Source: Mojavia pulchra JT2-VF2 (GTDB taxonomy: Bacteria; Cyanobacteriota; Cyanobacteriia; Cyanobacteriales; Nostocaceae). Taken from it: a stretch of 64,000 nucleotides of DNA. Where the stretch lies: NCBI GenBank assembly GCA_019359325.1, contig JAHHHN010000001.1:682001-746000 (forward strand). Direction: 5' to 3'. Positions within the stretch are counted from its first letter, which is position 1; every line of letters begins with the position of its first letter. This document shows, piece after piece, positions 53,388 to 61,694 of this stretch. The notes beneath the pieces were generated by a model. That model saw only the letters and a list, made by a program, of their open reading frames with translations. It had not been told where the DNA came from and searched no databases. A program made the position numbers and the translations under genes.

Positions 53388-55535
53388 ATGCCCTACGAAA
53401 AGTTAGAAATTACTACGCCAGCACCAGTCCTGTCTTGGGCAAATCACCCATTGGGGGCAGAAGAAACCAAAATGGCAAAGAATGTAGCATCACTGCCATT
53501 TGTATTTAAGCACGTAGCATTGATGCCAGATGTTCACTTAGGTAAAGGTGCTTTAGTCGGTTCTGTACTAGCCACAAAAGAAGCAATTATACCTGCTGCT
53601 GTCGGTGTGGATATTGGTTGCTTCACGGGAGATACCCTAATTCCTCTAGTGGATGGTCAGTCCTATACCATCCAAAACCTAGCAGAACAAGATCAGGAGT
53701 TCATTGTTTATGCTTGCACTCCCAGAGGAAAAATTGTAGCTGCTAAAGCAACTGCCAGGTTAACCAGACGAAATGCTCCACTAGTAAAAGTAATTCTAGA
53801 TAATGGTCGAGAAATTACCTGTACTCCAGACCATCAATTTATGCTTCGGGATGGAACCTACAAAGAAGCTGAATTGCTTCAGCCTGGGACTTCTTTGATG
53901 CCCTTCTACTCACAAATTGACAAAGATGGCTATACCTTGATTGCTCAACCTTATTCTAGTAGATGGCAAAAAGCACACTGGATTATTGCCAGATCTGGGT
54001 TACTTGGTGAGATTCCCAAGATTGAGGGACAGAGAACAATAATTTATCACCGGAACTTTAATGAATCTGATAATCGACCAGAGAATCTTGAGTTCATGGG
54101 CAATCGCGATCATTCTGCTTACCACCGTTCTTTAATAGAGTGTAATCAACACTGGCACTCACCAGAATTTGAACATAAAAGAGTTACCTCGCTTGCTGAG
54201 AAAGCAAAAACTCTAGAAGGATACCAGTACTATGCTGAACGAGGAACTAAGAACATCCTTCGGTATATGGAACAGCAGCCAGAACATTTTAGAAATGCGA
54301 TCGCAGGTAATGGTCATCGGGGTAAGCAATATCTAGTTGAATACAACAAAAGCGACAAAGGCAGAGTAAAGTCTCAGGAGATTGCAAACCGATACTACAC
54401 CTGTGAAATTTGTGGTGCAGAAGTGAAAACTCCAATTGGACTGCATAACCACCGGAGGAAAGAACACCAATGCAATCACAAAGTTGTAGCAGTACTACCT
54501 TTAAACTACACCGAAGATGTTTACTGTCTAACAGTGCCGGAATACCATAACTTCGCGCTAACAGCTGGGGTATTTGTTCATAACTGTGGAATGTGCGCCA
54601 TCAAAACGTCATTTACTGGTGAACAACTAGAAGGCAAGCTGAAGAAAATTCGCTTGGATATTGAAGCAGCAATTCCTACTGGTTTCAACGAAAATAAAGA
54701 CGTTGAAAAATCTGTTACCAACTGGCAACGCTGGGCTGATTTCAAAGACTTGCATCGAGGGGTGCAAGACTTAAAAGGTAAAGCGATGAAACAGATGGGT
54801 TCTCTCGGTGGAGGAAATCATTTTATTGAAGTTTGCCTAGATACAGAGAACCAAGTTTGGCTGATGCTGCACTCTGGTTCACGCAATATCGGTAATAATC
54901 TTGCTCAGTGCCATATTAATACAGCCAAAGAGTTAGCGAAGATGGCAGGTAATCACTTGCCCGATTCAGATTTAGCTCACTTTGTAGCTGGTACACCTGA
55001 ATTTCAAGCATACTGGCGTGATTTGCAGTGGGCGCAGGATTATGCCCGTGTCAACCGCGATGTAATGATGGCACGATTTAAGCGGATAATTGAGAAACAT
55101 TTAGCGGGTGGCAAGTCAATTAAACCTTTATTGCAGGTAAATTGCCATCATAATTACGCCGAAAAAGAAGTACATTTTGGCGAAGATGTGTACGTTACGC
55201 GTAAGGGTGCAGTGCGCGCGCAAACTGAAGACTATGGCATTATCCCCGGTTCAATGGGGACAAAATCTTTCATCGTTAAAGGTAAAGGTAATGTCCACAG
55301 CTTCTGCTCTTGCAGTCATGGTGCGGGGCGTTTATTGTCTAGAAATAAGGCGAAAAACCTCTACACACTTGATGATTTAATTGAGCAAACCAAGGGCGTA
55401 GAATGCCGTAAAGATAGTGGCGTTTTAGATGAAATTCCTGGTGCTTACAAGCCAATAGACCAAGTAATGGAGAATCAAGCCGATTTGGTCGAAGTTGTAG
55501 CAACACTCAAGCAAGTTATGTGCGTGAAAGGATAA
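53388..55535 (+). CDS. rtcB: RtcB-type RNA ligase interrupted by an intein
   Basis: The open frame has 715 residues. Residues 1-77 and 400-715 form a 393-residue RtcB, the usual length, which joins RNA 2',3'-cyclic phosphate or 3'-phosphate to 5'-OH ends with GTP and Mn2+. RtcB motifs are ALMPDVHLGKGALVGSV, GVDIG|CGMCA (Mn-binding Cys), SLGGGNHFIEV, LHSGSRNIGN, VNCHHNYA and CSHGAGR. An intein (residues 78-399) splits GVDIG from CGMCA; it must be removed by protein splicing before the enzyme works. The insertion is in the metal-binding site, a typical intein location. Confidence 0.95.
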   Translation: MPYEKLEITTPAPVLSWANHPLGAEETKMAKNVASLPFVFKHVALMPDVHLGKGALVGSVLATKEAIIPAAVGVDIGCFTGDTLIPLVDGQSYTIQNLAEQDQEFIVYACTPRGKIVAAKATARLTRRNAPLVKVILDNGREITCTPDHQFMLRDGTYKEAELLQPGTSLMPFYSQIDKDGYTLIAQPYSSRWQKAHWIIARSGLLGEIPKIEGQRTIIYHRNFNESDNRPENLEFMGNRDHSAYHRSLIECNQHWHSPEFEHKRVTSLAEKAKTLEGYQYYAERGTKNILRYMEQQPEHFRNAIAGNGHRGKQYLVEYNKSDKGRVKSQEIANRYYTCEICGAEVKTPIGLHNHRRKEHQCNHKVVAVLPLNYTEDVYCLTVPEYHNFALTAGVFVHNCGMCAIKTSFTGEQLEGKLKKIRLDIEAAIPTGFNENKDVEKSVTNWQRWADFKDLHRGVQDLKGKAMKQMGSLGGGNHFIEVCLDTENQVWLMLHSGSRNIGNNLAQCHINTAKELAKMAGNHLPDSDLAHFVAGTPEFQAYWRDLQWAQDYARVNRDVMMARFKRIIEKHLAGGKSIKPLLQVNCHHNYAEKEVHFGEDVYVTRKGAVRAQTEDYGIIPGSMGTKSFIVKGKGNVHSFCSCSHGAGRLLSRNKAKNLYTLDDLIEQTKGVECRKDSGVLDEIPGAYKPIDQVMENQADLVEVVATLKQVMCVKG
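53619..54584 (+). mobile_element. intein with homing endonuclease region inside RtcB
   Basis: The 322-residue element starts with C78 (CFTGDTLIPL), the N-terminal splice residue, and ends VHN (N399), followed by C400 as the first C-extein residue. The Hint block B is CTPDHQFML. Between the splicing halves lies an HNH-like endonuclease segment (IIYHRNFNESDNRPENLEFMG). Then comes a C2H2-type zinc finger (CEICGAEVKTPIGLHNHRRKEH). The C-terminal splicing block reads EDVYCLTVPEYHNFALTAGVFVHN. Both splice-junction residues needed are present, so it should splice. It may still home. Confidence 0.92.
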
Positions 55536-55712
55536 ATTGGGTAAAGTGGGCAATGCCCACTTTACTGTTTTAGGACTTAGGCAATAACTCTCTGAAACTC
55601 TATAATTACTAATTCGTAATTTGTGATTAAAGCTACAAGTCCCTGACTTTAGTTATAGAGACAAATAAATTTCTCCCTTATTTTAAAATCTGATTCCTAT
55701 AAATATTTTGTT

Positions 55713-56273
55713 ATGGAAAGAACAGAAAAGCAGAAAATGCTGTCAGGCGAGTTATACATTGCCAATGATCCTGAATTGGTTAGTGAGAACAAGCGAGCTA
55801 GTCGTCTTTTAAGAATGTATAATGCTACTACTGAAGAACAGCAAGAACTGCGATCGCAACTCTTGCAAGAATTATTCGCAAAGGTAGGACAAAAAACATC
55901 AATTGTCCCACCATTTCACTGCGACTATGGCAATAATATTTACGCTGGCGACGGATTATATATGAACTATGGCTGTGTAATTTTAGACTGCAATACAGTT
56001 CATATTGGTGATAATGTATTGTGCGCTCCTTATGTGCAAATATATACTGCCTACCATCCTATAGAACCAGAAATTCGTCTTTCTGGTAAGGAACTAGCTG
56101 CCCCAATTAAAATTGGCAATAATGTCTGGATTGGCGGCAGTGCAATTATTTGTCCAGGTGTAACAATTGGCGACAATACTAGTATTGGTGCTGGTAGTGT
56201 AGTTGTCAAAGACATACCAGAAAATGTTGTTGCTGCGGGCAACCCTTGCCGCATCATTCGGCAATTATCCTAA
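55713..56273 (+). CDS. maa: sugar O-acetyltransferase (maltose acetyltransferase family, left-handed beta-helix)
   Basis: The 186-residue protein has an N-terminal helical maltose-acetyltransferase domain (residues 5-60) and hexapeptide repeats (about 70-180: IAPPFHCDYGNNIYAGDGL, IGDNVLCAPYVQIYTA and IGNNVWIGGSAIICPGVTIGDNTSIGAGSVV). Catalytic His is likely in TAYHPIE (near residue 114). It acetylates hexoses or related sugars with acetyl-CoA. It stands alone after rtcB. Confidence 0.9.
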   Translation: MERTEKQKMLSGELYIANDPELVSENKRASRLLRMYNATTEEQQELRSQLLQELFAKVGQKTSIVPPFHCDYGNNIYAGDGLYMNYGCVILDCNTVHIGDNVLCAPYVQIYTAYHPIEPEIRLSGKELAAPIKIGNNVWIGGSAIICPGVTIGDNTSIGAGSVVVKDIPENVVAAGNPCRIIRQLS

Positions 56274-56300
56274 AATTCAAATTAGCTAAACTTTTAACTT

Positions 56301-56681
56301 TTAAAATTTGTAGCCTCTGGCAAGCCAATATTGCCAATCCGCAAGTGCTTCTTGGGTTTCGCTATCAGCATCAATTGCTTCTAGTTCCGATAGCCGCGCA
56401 GTAAACACATCTTCATCCGTACCCTCCGGATAAACTACTTCCACAAACATATCTTTTAAGCACTCATCATCAGGTGCCATTCCCAAAACTTCGACTTGTT
56501 TCTCTTGCGATGGTGACGATTTGCGTCCCTTCTTCGTCCACTTAGCCATAAACGGGAAGTTCAGAGTATCGTCTAGGTAGTAATACCAACCCATCGCCCG
56601 ATCCTCTTTGTCTTCAGCATCGACAATTATTTCTGTTTCGATGCGATGCTCTCTGGTTTGATCAGGTTCAACACTAGGCAT
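56301..56681 (-). CDS. CcbP-family calcium-binding protein
   Basis: The 126-residue protein resembles CcbP, a cyanobacterial Ca2+-binding protein that in Anabaena limits heterocyst differentiation. Shared features are the core RIETEIIVDAEDKEDRAMGWYYYLDDTL, then VEVLGMAPDDECLKDMFV and a tail rich in acidic residues ending EALADWQYWLARGYKF. The protein has many Asp/Glu, as expected for Ca2+ binding. It has a different middle (KWTKKGRKSSPSQEKQ) from what I recall of Anabaena CcbP. The role in this organism is inferred. Confidence 0.8.
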   Translation of the reverse strand: MPSVEPDQTREHRIETEIIVDAEDKEDRAMGWYYYLDDTLNFPFMAKWTKKGRKSSPSQEKQVEVLGMAPDDECLKDMFVEVVYPEGTDEDVFTARLSELEAIDADSETQEALADWQYWLARGYKF

Positions 56682-57175
56682 AATATCAAGGCTTGCGTAG
56701 GATGAATTCTGAAATATAGTATCCCGTTTTGGTAATATCTGTCGACAAGATTCTGCACGTCTATGCTTATTAATTTTTTATCTGCTGTCTTACCTAAATC
56801 TGCATGACTCCGCATAAGATTACACTTATGTAACAGTTAAAGTGAGATATATGGAGAGTCGGGCATAATATATTGCCTCTACGCGTTTGGTCTACTCAAG
56901 TGAAAATCGCTGTAATTTAGAGAATTGCTCTAAAGCTATTACCTTAAAACAAAAATCCCCCAGTGGCTAGCTGAGGGATTGACTCTGGAACGCGAATTGA
57001 CAGCAATTATCTATTAATACAATTGTACTATGATAACAGCAATTTTGTACTCAGAAAATTGCTATTGGTGAACAAAGGTATGTTTTAGCCTGGTAGCGAA
57101 ATAACAATCGAACACAGTGCATCACAGCACACAGTTTTGTATTTGAAGTGTTAATGACTTAAATGAGCGAACTGC
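56682..57175. other. 495-bp gap with a minus-strand terminator
   Basis: Contains the hairpin at 56950-56980, listed separately, and otherwise AT-rich text. Short frames near 56627-56815 overlap the ccbP start and look accidental. No gene is visible. Confidence 0.45.
56950..56980 (-). terminator. intrinsic terminator of the small HTH gene
   Basis: On the minus strand AATCCCTCAG (56980-56971) pairs with CTGGGGGATT (56963-56954) around GCTAGCCA with mismatches, followed by TTTTGTTTTAAGG. It lies about 195 bases after the HTH gene stop at 57176. Confidence 0.6.
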
Positions 57176-57352
57176 CTATAAGGTAGTCCGAGTTCTGGCT
57201 TTGTAGTCCATTAACGCGCCTTGAGTAATTACAGTTCGCCCATTTCGTCTGCTGGTGGGAATTTGTCCTTTTTGCAGAGCCATGTATAGAGTAGTTTGAT
57301 CTATACCCAAGAATTTGGCTGCTTGTACAAATGAAGTGCCCTGCTTGAGCAT
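57176..57352 (-). CDS. small helix-turn-helix DNA-binding protein (excisionase/MerR-like)
   Basis: The 58-residue protein starts at ATG 57352 with AAGGA 8 bases before it. It has FVQAAKFLGIDQTTLYMALQKGQIPTSRRNGR, a winged helix-turn-helix of excisionase type (helix then a KGQIP turn), and a basic wing VITQGALMDYKART. Longer in-frame starts to 57370 or 57394 exist. It may regulate its own or a neighbouring gene. No integrase is nearby, so it is probably not phage-linked here. Confidence 0.72.
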   Translation of the reverse strand: MLKQGTSFVQAAKFLGIDQTTLYMALQKGQIPTSRRNGRTVITQGALMDYKARTRTTL

Positions 57353-57566
57353 ACTTCCTGTCCTTCTCATCCTGCTTGATAATGGTTTGAACATAGCGAA
57401 ATGTAAAGAACAACTTAAGAAATCTCAACTTTTGAGCGACAAATTACAAAATTAACAATAATTATCAATTTAGCAAAATATTGCCTCTGCCTGATCAGAG
57501 GGAGACAACAAGCCTGGTTTGTCTTCGGTCTAATTAGATTGAAATCGAATTAGATTATAACAAATT

Positions 57567-58157
57567 ATGAGGAAAGAACAATTTCAGACTTTGCTGCAAT
57601 TTTTTAAAGCGTTGGCGGACGAGAGCCGATTGAAGATTGTGAGTATTCTGGCGAACCAAGAGTGTAGTGTTGAAGAGCTAGCAGTGCTATTGCAACTCAA
57701 GGAACCGACAGTATCCCATCATTTATCTAAACTCAAGGAATTAAATTTAGTGACTATGCGCCCTGAGGGTAATAGCCGCTTTTACCAGTTGGATAGCGAA
57801 GCTTTGCAGAATATGAGCAAAGAAATTTTTACTGCTGAAAAAATAGCATCTTTAATTGAAGATGTGGATACTGAAGCCTGGGAAAGCAAAATCTTGAACA
57901 ACTATCTACAGGGCGTTACCAACCACAGAGACGGAATACAACGCCTTAAGGAAATTCCCGCCAGCCGTAAAAAACGCTTAGTCATTCTCAAGTGGTTGGC
58001 CAGCAAATTTGAGGTGGGTGTTCAGTACCCAGAACGAACGGTGAATGAGACTCTCCAGCGCTACCATCATGACTATGCTACCTTGCGGCGAGAGTTGGTT
58101 GGCTACCAGTTAATGCAGCGAGAAAATGGAGTTTATTGGCTGCATAACAAAGTTTAA
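57567..58157 (+). CDS. ArsR-type winged-helix regulator with DUF2087 domain
   Basis: The 196-residue protein has an ArsR-type DNA-binding domain (residues 5-95: FFKALADESRLKIVSILANQECSVEELAVLLQLKEPTVSHHLSKLKELNLV). The typical metal-binding ELCVCD Cys pair is not present (ECSVEEL has one Cys). Residues 110-190 form a DUF2087 domain (RKKRLVILKWLASKFEVGVQYPERTVNETLQRYHHDYATLRRELVGYQLMQRENGVYWL). It may be a non-metal redox or developmental regulator. The neighbour HIT gene follows 205 bp later. Confidence 0.85.
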   Translation: MRKEQFQTLLQFFKALADESRLKIVSILANQECSVEELAVLLQLKEPTVSHHLSKLKELNLVTMRPEGNSRFYQLDSEALQNMSKEIFTAEKIASLIEDVDTEAWESKILNNYLQGVTNHRDGIQRLKEIPASRKKRLVILKWLASKFEVGVQYPERTVNETLQRYHHDYATLRRELVGYQLMQRENGVYWLHNKV

Positions 58158-58361
58158 AAACGAGCCGAGCCTTTATCTCGTGAAAAGAGGAAACCTAAAG
58201 AGTAGTCTTTGGAATCTCCCGCTACACCTGCAAAGGTTAGCGGTGAGAGGATGTCAAATCGATTTCCTATAAGCTGGTTACAGATAATGACGCAAAAATT
58301 GATGAGAAGCAATATTTTTGAGAATTGGTATGAGATGTTTTTAACTTAAGGAGATCAGGGC

Positions 58362-58823
58362 GTGCTGGTGGATGGGTGTCTTGCGTGCAATGTCTTAACT
58401 GGAAAGATTAAGGCTCCAGGTGGAACCATTTATGAAGACGATTATTGGATTGTCGAGCATTCTTTGTCTCCTGTGCTTTTACCGGGTTATCTAATTATCA
58501 AACTCAAAAGACATTGCGAAAATTTAGCGGAACTGACACCAGAAGAAGCTATTGCTCTAGGGCCAATCATCCAAAACACCTGTTTAGCACTCTCAAGAGT
58601 GCTTAAACCAGCAAAAATTCATGTGTGTTCCTGGGGCGAACAAGTTAAGCACATCCACTTTCACGTTATTCCCCGTACCTCAGATATGCCTGTAGGTAAT
58701 CTTCTATTGTTAATTTATATGCGAATTAAAAAGTTACTTAATCAACTTGGTTTGAGCAGGTGGGTGAGTGACGAGGAAGCAGCAGCAGTTGCAGCAAAAG
58801 TACGCCAAGAATTAGAGCAGTAA
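58362..58823 (+). CDS. HIT family protein
   Basis: The 153-residue protein starts with a GTG (58362) preceded by AAGGAG at 8 bases. It has a CLACN zinc-like pair near the N-terminus and the histidine triad H97-I-H99-F-H101-V in KHIHFHVIPR. HIT proteins hydrolyse or transfer nucleotides (for example Ap4A or AMP-lysine). The length is typical of bacterial Hint/Fhit-like proteins. It is monocistronic. Confidence 0.9.
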   Translation: MLVDGCLACNVLTGKIKAPGGTIYEDDYWIVEHSLSPVLLPGYLIIKLKRHCENLAELTPEEAIALGPIIQNTCLALSRVLKPAKIHVCSWGEQVKHIHFHVIPRTSDMPVGNLLLLIYMRIKKLLNQLGLSRWVSDEEAAAVAAKVRQELEQ

Positions 58824-58859
58824 CATCTAATCCTAGCGATCGCCAATTTCGTATACAAG

Positions 58860-59651
58860 CTATTTTCCTAAATAAGCTTCTAGCACTTTGGAATTACTTT
58901 GAATTTCTGCGGGTGTACCGTCAGCTAGATTTCGCCCTTCGGCAAGTACCCAAACACGATCGCACAAGGACATGATCACATCCATATTGTGTTCAATAAT
59001 CAAAAAGGTCATACCTTCCTGGCGGTTCCAGGTGAGAATGCGATCGCAAATATCATCAATTAGCCTTGGATTCACTCCAGCAGCTGGTTCATCCAACAAA
59101 ATCAACTTGGGATTAGTCATCAGCGCCCGTCCCATTTCCAGCAGCTTGCGTTGTCCACCAGACAAACCACCAGCATATTCATGAGCTTTTTTTGCTAATC
59201 CTACTGATTCTAATAAGAACATAGCTTGCTCTTGCAGCTGCTTTTCTTCCTTAGCCACAACGTGGGGTTGCAACTGCATCTGCCAAAAATTCTCGCCAGT
59301 TTGTTTTTGCGCCGCCAGTAGCATATTGTCTAACACCGACAACCGCGAGAGAGTCCGGGCAACCTGAAAGGTGCGTACTAGACCTTGCTGGGCGATTTGG
59401 TAGGGTTGTAAGTGATTGATTGGTTCGCCATCAAAAATCACTCGTCCCTTGTCTGGGCGGATGAAATTAGAAAGTAAATTAAAAAAGGTAGTTTTGCCAG
59501 CACCGTTGGGGCCGATCAAGCCTGTGATGCTGCCTTTAGCAACTTCTATGCTGGCTTCATTGACTGCTTTGATACCACCGAAGCTTTTACAAAGTCCCGT
59601 GGCTACCAACAAAGAAAGTGGGGATGATTGGTGATACTGGTTATTTACCAA
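58860..59651 (-). CDS. branched-chain/neutral amino acid ABC transporter ATP-binding protein (LivG-like; NatA type)
   Basis: The 263-residue ATPase has Walker A GPNGAGKTT (residues 47-55, K53), Q-loop, signature LSGGQRKLLEMG, Walker B LILLDEPAAGVN and the switch His in IIEHNMDVI. LivG-like subunits drive uptake of neutral or branched-chain amino acids. In heterocystous cyanobacteria an equivalent system is Nat (N-I), where NatA and NatC are adjacent. The start (59651) overlaps the LivM stop by 11 bases, so coupled translation is likely. Partners (substrate-binding protein, LivH, LivF) are not in this window. Confidence 0.9.
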   Translation of the reverse strand: MVNNQYHQSSPLSLLVATGLCKSFGGIKAVNEASIEVAKGSITGLIGPNGAGKTTFFNLLSNFIRPDKGRVIFDGEPINHLQPYQIAQQGLVRTFQVARTLSRLSVLDNMLLAAQKQTGENFWQMQLQPHVVAKEEKQLQEQAMFLLESVGLAKKAHEYAGGLSGGQRKLLEMGRALMTNPKLILLDEPAAGVNPRLIDDICDRILTWNRQEGMTFLIIEHNMDVIMSLCDRVWVLAEGRNLADGTPAEIQSNSKVLEAYLGK

Positions 59652-60774
59652 GGGTAAGTTCCTCCTTTTTCCCTAAGATACCTTGAGGACGCCAAATCAT
59701 CAGTACCATCAAAATTAAACCTATAACCATGATGCGAAATGCGCCTAGACGTGCTTCATCAAGGGGGATGATTCTGGGTAAAACTTCCCGCGTAATGGCA
59801 TCGTAAGCAAAGAAAATCACCGCACCTAAAATTGTGCCAATGTTATTACCAGAACCGCCCAAAATCACCATAATCCAAGCGTCAAAAGTCAGCTGCGGTT
59901 GGAAATTATCTGGGTAAACAGCACTCAGCTGCCAAGCGAAGAAACCGCCAGCAATGCCCGCGATCGCACCTCCAAGCATGAGCGATTGTAGCTTATACCA
60001 AAAGACATTTTTACCTAATGCTTTGGGAATTTCCTCATCTTCGCGGATGGCTTTGAGGACTCGACCCCAAGGCGATCGCACCAATATTTCCAAGCGCCAG
60101 AATACAAATGCTAATACTAAAAGCGATAACAGCATTAAACCCGCTTTCGGGTTGTAATCATATAGTGTGATTACCCCAGAAATATAAATAGCTACTGCTA
60201 ATAGCCCCAATAAAATCCCTACTCCCAAACGTGATGCGAATTCTTGCTTAGTAGTTTTTCTCGTCAATGACTCATTAACGCCGGAAATTCGGGTAGTACG
60301 CATCCACCGCCACAATGAATAGACAGTGACAGCAAAAACCAGTGTCAGCAGTCCAATCATCAAAAACCTAAAGAACAAATTGGGCGTTGTGGATATAGGT
60401 ATAGGATAACTTTGGACACCAAACGCCCCAGAAATCCAAGTGTTACCTACAGGCAAATCCTGGTTATTTACCACCAAGCGAATTAGTTCTCCTACACCGA
60501 TGGTGACAATCCCCAGATAATCTTCCCGCAAGCGCAAAGTTGCGAAACCAATTACTAAACCTAATAAAGCTGCTAAAACTGCTCCTGCGATCGCCGATAT
60601 CAGTATCGGAACGCCCTTTAAGCTTAACAACACTGTTGTGTATGCTCCAAGGGTCATAAAAGCAATATGACCAAAGTTAATTAAACCTGTGAAACCCCAT
60701 TGCAAGTTCAGTCCCAAACCGAACAGCGCAAAAGTTGCCGTAGAAATTGCCAGAAAGATTAAATATTCAAACAT
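59641..60774 (-). CDS. branched-chain/neutral amino acid ABC permease (LivM-like; NatC type)
   Basis: The 377-residue protein has eight or more membrane helices and the LivM signature (LGLNLQWGFTGLINFGHIAFMTLGAY). The cytoplasmic coupling loop is VLKAIREDEEIPKALGKNVFWYKLQ. It should form the membrane channel with LivH and the two ATPases. It precedes the LivG gene and overlaps it by 11 bases. The symbol is left open because the other subunits are elsewhere and the Nat or Liv system cannot be told apart by eye. Confidence 0.9.
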   Translation of the reverse strand: MFEYLIFLAISTATFALFGLGLNLQWGFTGLINFGHIAFMTLGAYTTVLLSLKGVPILISAIAGAVLAALLGLVIGFATLRLREDYLGIVTIGVGELIRLVVNNQDLPVGNTWISGAFGVQSYPIPISTTPNLFFRFLMIGLLTLVFAVTVYSLWRWMRTTRISGVNESLTRKTTKQEFASRLGVGILLGLLAVAIYISGVITLYDYNPKAGLMLLSLLVLAFVFWRLEILVRSPWGRVLKAIREDEEIPKALGKNVFWYKLQSLMLGGAIAGIAGGFFAWQLSAVYPDNFQPQLTFDAWIMVILGGSGNNIGTILGAVIFFAYDAITREVLPRIIPLDEARLGAFRIMVIGLILMVLMIWRPQGILGKKEELTLGK

Positions 60775-60819
60775 ATTAATTTAGTTATTGGTCATTAGTT
60801 ATTTGTATTCTTAATCTCC

Positions 60820-60880
60820 CCTATCCCTAGTCCCCAGCCCCCAGCCCCCAGCCCTCAATCCCCAATGCCCCAATCTCCCA
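60820..60880. repeat. CCC-rich intergenic repeat
   Basis: The text CCCAGCCCCCAGCCCCCAGCCC and neighbouring ATCCCTAGTCC recur in several gaps (near 8210, 12830, 30960 and 61270) and in the metalloprotease gene at 22655-22775. This is a dispersed low-complexity repeat of this genome. Confidence 0.6.
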
Positions 60881-60971
60881 GATTGTAGTGTAGAGGATCG
60901 TACCGTCTTGCAGTTAACCATTGCCAATTTTGTGGGCATACTATGGTTGGGTTACGGGTAATAAGTAACAT

Positions 60972-61169
60972 ATGAATTTACTGCGAACAAGAATCCATCA
61001 CTTAATAGAGCAGTTATCCGATGAGGATCTGCAAGAAACTTGGAACGTTGTCCATAATTTGCATTGTGACTTTTATATGCTAAAAGCTATAGAACAAGTC
61101 AAGCGATCGCAACAACCGTGGGACATCTTAACCCAGGATGAAGCATTACGACTGTTAATGTTTTTCTAA
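60972..61169 (+). CDS. small antitoxin-like protein
   Basis: The 65-residue protein (MNLLRTRIHHLIEQLSDEDLQETWNVV...) is helical and acidic with a short basic end. Such proteins occur as antitoxins next to RelE/ParE-type toxins in cyanobacteria. The downstream gene at 61333 is ParE-like, so it is likely its antitoxin. The 163-bp gap between them, filled with a repeat, is unusual because partners normally overlap or abut. It may have been moved apart by insertion. Confidence 0.6.
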   Translation: MNLLRTRIHHLIEQLSDEDLQETWNVVHNLHCDFYMLKAIEQVKRSQQPWDILTQDEALRLLMFF

Positions 61170-61332
61170 ATCACAAGTCTGTTTTAGCCAATGTAAGTAG
61201 CGGTCATGAACTGCATACTGAAGAGGACAAGAAGACAAGATGAAAGAACTATGAATATATCTTGCCCCTTCCAATTACCTCCATCCTCTGCCCAATGCCC
61301 AATGCCCTTAATTTTCCTTCAGGTGACGCCTA

Positions 61333-61590
61333 GTGATTCTGGAAGTGCGCTATGCCAGGTCTTTTTTATTAGACCTAAAGGATTTAGAACCATCTGCTTA
61401 CGAGCGGGTGCATGATTTTGTCTTTACCGAGTTTGCCCACAGCTGGCAGATGCGTACTATCCCAGAACTGCGGCAACTTGATGATGATGGCATATTTCAC
61501 CGTTTCACCGTAGATAATTATCTGATTGGGATTGAAGTTAGGGGTGAAATAGTAAAATTTTTGCGTGTCATACCTATGCCAGATGTCTAA
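61333..61590 (+). CDS. RelE/ParE-like toxin
   Basis: The 85-residue protein has the ParE/RelE core: VRYARSFLLDLKDLEPSAYERVHDFVF, then IPELRQLDDDGIFHRFTVDNYLIGIEVRGEIVKFLRVI. The start is the GTG at 61333, with AGGTGA 6 bases before. RelE-type proteins cut mRNA at the ribosome and ParE-type proteins poison gyrase; which this is cannot be told. It lies 105 bp before pgi. Confidence 0.78.
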   Translation: MILEVRYARSFLLDLKDLEPSAYERVHDFVFTEFAHSWQMRTIPELRQLDDDGIFHRFTVDNYLIGIEVRGEIVKFLRVIPMPDV

Positions 61591-61694
61591 GAGCAGGAAT
61601 TAGTCAACACTTAAAACTGTATAAGGCAAAGCAGGGATCGCTACAACCTTACATTAAACTGGTTTTTGGAAAACACTTTACTTGAGATTTCCCT

